Shown in pieces: positions 48,701 through 59,322 of a stretch of DNA of 64,000 nt (its first letter is position 1; every line of letters begins with the position of its first letter). Source of the DNA: Nansenia antarctica (lineage: Eukaryota; Chordata; Actinopteri; Argentiniformes; Microstomatidae); the NCBI GenBank assembly GCA_963989245.1, contig OZ022342.1:43619299-43683298 (forward strand), in the 5' to 3' direction. The notes beneath the pieces were generated by a model. That model did not search any database, was not told the DNA's origin, and saw only the letters and a list, made by a program, of their open reading frames with translations. Both the position numbers and the translations under genes were made by a program.

Positions 48701-49810
48701 TCGGGCCTAACTCCTTGTACTCGGTCTGAAAGAAAGTGTTATCAGTGAATCTCTAAATACTATGTGGTTGTTGTTGTTGTTGTTGTTGTTGTTGTCGTTG
48801 TCGTCTGTTTGAAGGTGTGTCTTCCTGTTTAAGATCTCTCACCTCGCTGAGCACACATCTCTCACTTCCTCTTTCAGATGTCCTGTGGTGTATTTGTCAC
48901 TGGATGACTTCTTGAACTCTTTTAGGGTGCTGTTCCTCAGATCAGACGTTAGTCCTTCAGCAAACCACCACCCTCTCAGTAAAGACAACGTTTTGTAAAA
49001 TAATGAGTTTAAACTCCTTGGTGTCCAGGCTAAATCCCCATCCCTGATATCGGACACTGTCATGTTTATTGCAATCGTCAATCCCAGATAACATTTCCAC
49101 ACTGGCCCAATTAGATGATAAAGCCGTTGTGTGATACAGACAGGTTATCTGTCATAGCTTGATAGTGATGCACGTCGGGGTCAATGTCCATTATGTTTAT
49201 GATAATCCCCAAGCTCTATGAGCCTGGTTTACAAGTTCATCAGGATGTCCTTGTCCATAAACGATGACTCATTCATGACAAATATATGAACATCCTGTGA
49301 GGACAATGCTTTGGTACAGATGTGTTAACTGAAGTGATCGTCAACCAATATTGACATAGAGAGGAGACGAGGTGTCAGACAGAGTAGAGGGCTCATCAGA
49401 CTCATCTGAGCTTATCTACCTTATTAGCCAACACCAGAGGACCGTGTCATGTATCTTCTGTCTACTGGTCTGGACGGAAACTCCATATCCTTAATCCTCA
49501 AACACACAGTGGTTCTGGATGTTGTCCCTTGTCTGCTTAGAAAGAGAAAACGCACCATCCGAGTTAGTTCACTGCGTCGCAGATAGGCTAGTTAGCAATG
49601 ACGTTCTTCAGTAGTTACTTGTGTGGAGGAAAACATGCTTATCAGAAGCCCTCTTTCAACAATTCAGAATGGTGTCTTTTAAGCGCAGCTATTGTTTAGT
49701 TTGTAAATTTGTGTACATTTGTGAATGTGGAAACATGAAAACGCACATGAGCCAGCCAGTGGCAACACTCACCTTCACAAAACCCAACGTTTCAAACAAA
49801 TCCCCATCAT

Positions 49811-49850
<40 letters not shown>

Positions 49851-52800
49851 CTAATAATAATAATAATAATATCTTAGATTTATATAGCGCCTTTCTCAAA
49901 CCCAAGGATGCTTAACAGATCTCATAGACAGACAGTCAGACAGACAGAACAGAAAAACAAAGCAAAGAAACAAAGACAACGAGAGTGACAAAACTAGACT
50001 AGGGGCCAAAGGCCTTAGAGCACAGGTGGGTTTTGAGGGCTGATTTAAAAGTGTCCAGGGTAGGGGCATTGCGGATCACTGTGGGGAGAGAGTTCCAGAG
50101 GGTGGGAGCTGCCACACTGAAAGCTCTGCCCCCGAAGGTCCGTAGGTTGGTTTGGTAGGTTCTCCCCCAAACAAACTCAGACAAGGCTGTAATGTCACAC
50201 AGGAGAAATAATCACGTTCAACTTATTTGCGCATGAAGGCTTCCGTTGGCTTAGGTAGATTTTCGGCCCTGAGAAATGCTTGTGGCTCCCAGGCTAGCAC
50301 TACTAGGTTAGCCAATGAGCCGCACACACTAGCCACAGGGTCAGACGCCCACAGCAAATAGCAGATGCCCAGGAACGTCCTGGACATTTTTGGAAAAGCA
50401 AATACAGGCAGAAAGGCAGGGTCCTGGCAGGTACACACACTGTCACAGACTGCCAATGCATCATTAAGTAATGATTCAGCATGGTTATTTAGTGAGATTT
50501 TTCAAGAGGGGAAAAGCCCTTCAAATGCACCGATGCCAACGTGTAATGGATGAATAGATATTAACGAGTAGGCCAGTATTATACATGTGTCTTTTGAAGT
50601 TTGGCCGATGTTTTTACAGCATGATTGCTTGAGTGAACATTCAAGCCACTAAAGCCACCACCCCAGGCGGGCGTCCCTCAGGAAGGGCGGGGCAGGACTG
50701 AGCCGCCTGTGTGTAGCCGGCATCCACTGGACCCGCTCCGGTGAGGATGAGCTCATCCTACGGTACCTCCCAGGTCTGTTTGGGTGAGCGTCTCTCTCCC
50801 CGGCCTCTCCAGGACTGCCGGCCAAGCTACAGTAGGTGCAGAGCAGAGGCGGAAAGAGGGTTGGGTGGAAAGAGGAACTGTTTCAGGGGGGGAAACAAAC
50901 AGATCGCTAGTCTTCTCTGAGACGCGTGTCATGGATGACATCATCATCATCACCTCTAAAGACCTTGAGATAAAAGGTACCTAAACTGACTCCTCTTAAA
51001 CCATTCTACAAACGATCATGGACATCATCATTATACAAACAACCATCTATCGATATCATACGGCATCTACTGAGCACACACCAGCCTCTCTATTATGTTG
51101 GCTAATCCATTTAGATGAGGTTAGACCAGGGCTTGACGCTTACCTTTTCCCCAGGTAGCACTGTGCTACCATGTTGAAAAATTTAGTAGCACACCAAGAA
51201 TTTCAGTAGCACAATGAAAATTGTGCAATTTTTGTCAACAACGACAACAAATTATCATAATCATAACATATCAAAATGATCATAACCGGCTCTTGGCCGT
51301 AATAAAAATGGAGACTCACACAATGTAAAGGGGAAGTAAGAATATTAATTTCAGTTGGCCCACGGTTCGGTATGAACCTCGGTTTTTGGGTCACGGTTCA
51401 CGGTTCATGTTTTTTATTTTATTTTAAATGCTACTATTTATTTACAAACTGTTACTTTATTTTGCTTATACTTATGGAACTTTTAGACACATTCCAGAAT
51501 ATGACTGGTAAATTGTATAATATAAATATATATAAACAAAACACTTTCAAATGTAAAAAAAATACATAAACACTTTCAAATGTGACGTGTTGTGGATTGG
51601 AACTACGGATCATAAGCTTTCAAATTATGTGTCATACATTGAAATCCGAAAAAAGATGAAGCTAGAGTCATTTGAATGTTAGACGTCAGGCACATATAGG
51701 GTTAACCTCTTTGTAATGAAACCGGAAGCAAACACTGCTAGCAGCTAGCGGCTAACAAAACACAGCGCTACGAACTATGAGAGCGGTATCCGATATACCC
51801 ATTATGCACATTTTAAGCGCATATAGGACTCGCGTGAAGCATTTCTGCGACACGCGTTTCTGTTCACTGTTTTCATTCCCTCATCGCTTATACACATACG
51901 TTTGACTGCGCATGACAGTAGTTCAGCAGTCTTTTAGTCGCACTGGTGCGATTGAATGTATTTCCAAGTCGCACAGAAATATATTCACTCGCAAATGCGA
52001 CCAAAACAGTCGCACTTTCGAGCCCTGGGTTAGACTCAACCCTAATACATTTAATTTCCTCCTTGAGATGAGTGACAATGATATGGGCAGTGTCTGATTT
52101 CATAACTGTATTTGATTTTCTTTATTAGCCCCCGAGCTGTTCACGAGTGGCGGTGTTTGCGTTCAGCCAACAAGGCTATACCGCGAAGGCTATCTGTTGG
52201 TGTTGACTGTTGCGTTACAACATCTAAGGCCAGCTAAGTCTGGCCCAAGGGTCACATCAGCAGACATCAGATGGTCTTATAGGACTGATTCCCTTTCATA
52301 GGCAGAAGTCTGTACCAAGGGCTTAAATGACGCTCTGTGGTGAGTGTTGCCAGATTGTGTGTATTCCCGCCCAATTGGGCTACTTATGATCATACTAGGC
52401 GGTTTTTAGACTGGTTAGGCTGGAAAACAATCCCATCTGGCAACACTGTCTGTGGTAGAAAGCAGGTCAGAATCAGAAAGTCCACAGGTGTAAAACATCT
52501 TTGGCTTTGGTTCCTCAACATTGACATTGCAGCATTCAGATACAAAAACACAATAATAATAAATAACGGAAGTAAGTTAAAAAAGTAACATTGATAGTCA
52601 TCTACATTGATAAAGTAATAAAGTGATGGATTTGACAGTGGCTTCAGGTGATGCCGATGGACAGAGGAACAGAACGTGACAACGTGAAGGGTAAACGTTG
52701 TACACTCTGAATGCATAGCTAATGGCTGCCATGGCCTTCTTTTCATTACCCGTGTACAGTAGGTACTCTCCCATCTCTTGTAAGGGCGGAATATAGCTAC

Positions 52801-53064
52801 AGTAGATACTCACAGATTGTGTGTGTGTGTGTGTGTGTGTGTGCGTGCGTGCGTGTGTGCGTGCTTGCTCGCTTGTATGTGTGTGTGTTCGCTTGTATGT
52901 GTGTGTGTTCGCTTGTATGTGTGTGTGTACTCCTGACTGTGATAATGAACAGCCATTTTGTGTGCGTGTGTGCGTGCGTGTGTGCGTGCGTGCGTGCGTG
53001 TTCGCTTGTATGCATGTGTGTGTGTGTTCGCGTGTGTGTACTCCTGACTGTGATAATGGACAGC

Positions 53065-53111
<47 letters not shown>

Positions 53112-53285
53112 CTCCGCAGGCACTGGGAGGCCATTAAGAGATGGGACGAGGCTATTCAGCTGACTCCAGACAACCCTCTCCTGTACGAGATGAAGTCCCA
53201 GGTACAGGACACTACAATAGGGCCAGATAACACCTCTGCCTGTGCTTCTGTCAGGAGATTTTCTTTGTGATCTCCTTTTTCTCTC

Positions 53286-53348
<63 letters not shown>

Positions 53349-53643
53349 GTTCTGGTAACGTACAAACAAAGTGTGTCTAATGCGTCTCAGGATACAATCT
53401 CAAAACCGACAGCAGCACTTCTTGTGAGGGTTCCCTTCTTGTTAAACGTGTACTTGAGCTGTTCCACAGAAGGCAGGGCTAGTGGTAGGAGCTAGGCCTG
53501 AGGGACCTGATGTTAGAGAATACCATGTTGCAGTTGTAGATTGTAGAAACTCTTTATCTGAAGCTATCAAGTAGTAGGGGATAGACATTTTATTTCTGCT
53601 GTAAATGGTGTGTGTGTGTGCGTGTGTGTGTGTGCGTGTGCGT

Positions 53644-53679
<36 letters not shown>

Positions 53680-56600
53680 TAGGGATGGACGGTTTCCAAT
53701 TATTGAAACCGAAAAACCGTCAAAGACTAAAACCGGGGTTTTCCGGTTAACCGAAAAATAAATGTAAAAAAAAAAAAAAAAAAAAAAAGAGCGCCAATTT
53801 CAAATAATTGAGCCCTACTGCTACAATACACTCATGTCGAACACCATTAAAACACCGTAAGCACAGTCGCAACACATTTAGGCTACCGGTACTTAGTTTC
53901 ACAAATATAAGTGGAAAGGCAGACTTTTGTAAGCTACACCATACAAGAAAACACATGAACACTTAACACACCAGCTCCGCTGATCCAGGGTGCACGCCTG
54001 CACGGAAGATCATCTCTTGGAACAGCGTTTTCATTGAATGAACTGCTTTCTCAATATCTTGGTTCTTAGACAAAGTTTCAGCTGCTGCTCAATGTATTTA
54101 AATATTTGAATACTGCTCAATAATCACTGAAATATTAGACATAGAATTATGCAGTGAACATACTTAAAGCTTTTCATAAAAACCACATGCCGCGAGACTG
54201 ACTCGTCCTGAACTGTCGTAAGTCAATCAACAAAGAATGCCCCATCAAAATAAAAGTGCCCATGGTAGAGCTGTCAAAATAGAGCTTTCAAAATAAATGT
54301 ACTAATACAGATAGAGATAAATACAGAACTACCTTTGCGTCACTAAGTGACCGCGTATCTTCTGAGACATGCGTTCTGTCATCACTTTCAGTAGCGCCTT
54401 CACACACAGTGGCGCTGTGCACAAACACTCTTGATCCGTATAGCTCTTGTTTTATTATATTGTGGTTTAGTAAATACTGCACTTGGAGTTACATTCAATG
54501 CATGATTTGTGCTATAGAACATAAATAAAGTTTGATTGATTGATTGATAAAAAAAACGGTTTCAGACGGTTTTGATAAAAAAACGTTTCTATTTTTAGAA
54601 ACCCCGGTTTTCGGTATAACCGAAAAACCGTCCATCCCTAGTGTGTGTGTCAGATATCCCGTTATGTCTCACATCACCGACATGTGGCCAGCCGGGGCTC
54701 GAACCGCCGATCTGCCAAGTCCATTTATGTAAAAGAGTGGGATCTAAAAAAAAAAGGTATTTAGTTTTTTCTCCATTTAAAACAAGTTTTTAAGCTCCAT
54801 TTAAGCTCGAAGTTGAGCGCTGGATCAAGTCAAAGGATAAAATAGATAACGCTCCTTCCAATGTAGGAGCAGATGAATAAATGACTATCAGCATAAAAGT
54901 GCAACTTATAGCCATTTTTTAAACGAGACAATGTTATTCATATACAAGGTAAAGAGTACCTAGAAGGACCTAGAATTGAACCCTGCGGTACACCTTTAGT
55001 GACGTCCATAAAAGTGAGTGAATAGAGTCAGCAGCACAACACAACACATTTGGTTGTATTCGCTTGAAAACCATTTGCAGGTGTTCTGATCGATGCCAAC
55101 AGAGACTAGTCTATCTATTAAAACGATACGGCTGAAGCCATGCAGCCTGTTCTCCACAGGGAGTGTCGTCTTCTTTAAAAAATAAAAAATAAAAATAAAA
55201 ACTAATATACTATACAGTTCTATAATATTTTTTATTTGACATATTAACTCTTTGACTGCCAGCCATGTTCAGAGCGGAGAGCTCCACACTGCCAGACTTT
55301 TGGGGCATTTTCGCTGAACTTTGAAGACCCACCAAATATTGACTTTTCGGACTACATAAACATTGAACATATCTACCAAAACTTTAGACTCTCTTCTTTC
55401 ATCAGAAAAAGAAAGTTTGTTTCTAGACTCTTTGAGTGTTTAGAAATCGGCCGTAGAACATAGGGTGGTTTCAGCAAAAACACCTGATTTTGACCAATAA
55501 ACAGAGAAAACGAGCTTTTTCTGCAGAACTTTTTTTTAATTTTATTTTTTCTGCACTTTTTCTGTATCATCCGACTCTGAACTGTTTGAAGAGTCGCGCG
55601 ATGGCCGCGCTGCTCCGCGCCGCAATGCTCCGTGCCGCGTTTGGCACATACCCTGATCCGTTTCGCCATTACTACAACCCACAGCAAGCCACTTCCTTCT
55701 CCAGGCTTTTATCGAACTACTGCCCCCATCTGGGACCGAAATACATTACACCCAAGTCTGAAATTCACTCGCTAGGTGTAGAACATGTCAATAACGCGAT
55801 CCCCGCGGAAAAAATAAATAAATCTATAAGTCTTTGGCAGTCAACGTTACTATTCTATAAGACGCCAATTGGCGTCTTTGGCAGTCAATGAGTTAAGAAT
55901 GTTTGCTTGTTTCTTTTCACTCACTGCACCGCACTGTATTTTGGCGGCTCCTCAATTTCATTCGTCATGATTTTGGAAGTACACACGAATACACTTAAAC
56001 ACACACACACACCATTTGTATGATCTGCTCCCGAGACATTTCCTCCACTCATTAAATCATATTTTGATGTGTTTCATTATGGATGAAGAGCTTCATGTCA
56101 ACACTGTCTGGAGCGCAGAAAATATGATGTTCCAATTAGTCTCTCTCTGTTGGACTTGGTCCACGTATACAACACACTGAGAGACAGTGGCTCTCCTGAG
56201 ACAGGCTACATCACTGGGATTCAGCGTGACATTCGCCATTCAGTTCCTCACATCACCCTCCTCTTCTTTAACTCAGTCAGCTCCTCTATGACGCTCGTAG
56301 TCTGGCCTCTCTGTCAATCACGCTTTAAAAACCTAGCCGCATGCGTTTGATTGGCCTAACCTCCCATGGCAGCCCTGCCCATCATCACCAGTCTGGTGTC
56401 CATCAAGCTTGTACAGACTTGAATGCTGAAGGACGATCTTTATTTGTCATGAAATGTAGCTAATATTTACCTTTTGTCTGTGGCTGGTCGTAGAGATACA
56501 GTTAAAAATGTACAAATAAAGGAACAGAGCAGTGATCCCAAAGAGATTTTGCTGCAGAGAATCAGCTACTGTGTGTGGAAGCCTATCTCGCATTCATGAT

Positions 56601-59246
56601 ACATAACCACTGATGGTAAAAGAAAACAGCGGTAGAGTGCATTATCCTCAGCCAGGGGTCTACTCTCCGTAGCGTGGAGGAGCGGCCGTGGTCAGCTGTG
56701 TGGAGACAGAGACGGATGGGGACATTAGTAACTGAAGCCCTGGAGGTCCCTGCATATCACGGCCTTGACCGCCCAGAACTCTCCCCATCATTTGTAATTG
56801 AATAAACCCTTTAACAGGATCCTGGGCCTGGCTTGGACCTGACGGACGCGTCCAGGAGACAGTGAGGCTGCACTGTGCCGTCACAAGCCTGCTCCCAAGG
56901 CACCACGGCGGGGGATGTCTATCCATGGACGGCTCCTCCGTCACGCGTACCTACGCAAGCACACATCCTAGATCAGTCCTTCAATCGTGGTGATTACATT
57001 TCCCACCTTCCTAAGCTCAAAGGACGAATGTTCCTCATCCACGACTGGGAGAGTTGAGATCACTCTGAGCGGCCGAAGATGTTGACTAGCGTTTGTCATT
57101 ATGCAGTTTAATGATGATCTTTAATTCTAATGCAATTATGCAATAATAATAATAATGATTAATTTTGCTGCTGTGTTTCCAAGACCGCTTGTTACATTCA
57201 CGTACACACAACAGGAAACTGTCTTCTACTGTTGACTGTACAGTAGGTTGTCCATTGAGAACAGAGATCTGGTTTGTGTTTTGACCTCTTTCCAGACCCT
57301 GGAGAACATTACAGTCGTCCGAGCAACGGGGATCTCATGCTTAATTTGTATGAATTCATACAAGAAGCAGAACACAGAATTCGTATGAAATGTTACGACC
57401 CAGGTCGTATCTTTGAATGCGGACGTGCAAGAGGCCATTTCTACAGGCAGTTCATCAATAGGAAAGGCAGAAAACCTCATTAGGAGGTTGGTGGGGTGGT
57501 GGAGTAATTAGCACCTCGACTTGCAATCTCAATGTCGTTGGTTGGAATCATGGTTGGAGTCATGGTTGGAGTCATGGTTGGAGTCAAGGTTGGAGTCAAG
57601 GTTGGAGTCATGGTTGGAGTCAAGGTTGGAGTCATGGTTGGAGTCATGGTTGGAGTCATGGTTGGAGTCAAGGTTGGAGTCAATGTTGGAGTCATGGTTG
57701 GAGTCAAGGTTGGAGTCAAGGTTGGAGTCAAGGTTGGAGTCAAGGTTGGAGTCAAGGTTGGAGTCAAGGTTGGAGTCAAGGTTGGAGTCAAGGTTGGAGT
57801 CAAGGTTGGAGTCAAGGTTGGAGTCAAGGTTGGAGTCAAGGTTGGAGTCAAGGTTGGAGTCATGGTTGGAGTCATGGTTGGAGTCATGGTTGGAGTCATG
57901 GTTGGAGTCAAGGTTGGAGTCACATTGTTTGTTGGCGTGAGTTCTTGTTGCTTCTGCTTATGTTTGCTAACTCCTTCCCCTTGGTTTGTTTACGCTAATT
58001 ATTTTTGCTTCTGCTTAACTAGTCCTGCCTAACCTACAGGAAGTCACCTTCATAGCTTTTCTTATGATCCGGGTTGTAAGATTCCGTACAAATTTGGTGT
58101 TGTGCTTTTTGTATGAATTCATATGAATTAAGCACGAGGCCCTGTTGGTCTGAGACCCTTGAACCTCTGTGTGACCCCCCCCCACCCCAGGTGCTGACCA
58201 TCCTCCAGGAACTGTTCCCGGCAGTGCAGGCAGCAGAGATGGCGGTGAAGCTCCGCCCCCTGTGGTGGGAGGGCTGGCAGACGCTCGGCCGCGCCCAGCT
58301 CAGCATGGGAGAGGTGGACCTGGTCAGTATGAACGAGCACCTTCTAACACTGACGTGTTTAACATCTACCACGTGTGTTCTGCATTACTACTACTACGTT
58401 ACTTCTCATAACTTGACAAATCATGATTTGACATTAGAGCACGACAGATATATCGGAGCACCTCGGGACAGGAATGTCGAAGTAATTGGAAAAACAAAAC
58501 AAACAATTGTTAGCGATTTAAGACCCCATAAAATGCTGTATCGCCAGGGCTCTGCTTGACATTTTCTGGCCTGAATCTCCTGTCGATCGATGTTGTTGAT
58601 CATGTAATGACTTGGCCCACTATAAGTTGGTAAGAAGGTTAGGACGTGCCCCTACCTCATCTCCTGTCCTCACAGACAATAATATGTGTCAGTCATTTCT
58701 GTGGAAGCCTTATTTATAACTTTAGCCAGTTCCTTGCCTCTGACAGAAATTGCCTCTTTTAAAGCACACCCAAGTGCGCCGGGGGCATGGAAGATTACTT
58801 AAAGTGCCCCAGAACACGCCTGAACGTGTGTATGTATGAAACCTGGTAGACTGTTCTCTCATTTGGAGGGAAAAAAACAAAACAGGCTGAGTTCAGAAAC
58901 CTGATGGCTAACGGCACTGTGAACACATCTCATATGAATATGTCCCGGAGCGAGAGAGCTGTCAGATGTGTACCCTAAACAACCATTGAAAGTTCCTTGA
59001 GTTGGAGCAAGCCAAATATATACACACATCCATAACTAATATAGGTATTAGGAGGACTGAAAAAAATAAATGCCTGTCTATTTTTAGAGTGTCTTGTTCA
59101 GTCGAGTTTCAGGACTCTGTGTGCATCGACATGTTTGAGTAGTGCCTGTTTGCACACAGATGGGTGCACACACACACACACGCACGCACGCACTCGCGCG
59201 CACACACACACACTCACAGGTCTCTGTCGGCTTTTTCTCTTTCCCT

Positions 59247-59322
<76 letters not shown>

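Noticed and set aside
52598..53270. Several CVCVCV / THTHTH open frames
   Set aside because: Translations of the (TG)n microsatellite; only 53120-53201 is a real exon (TTC33 exon 3).
57480..58032. Open frames of 139-166 residues on both strands
   Set aside because: Translations of the 12-bp minisatellite (LESWLES, VGVMVGV, TPTLTPT patterns), not genes.
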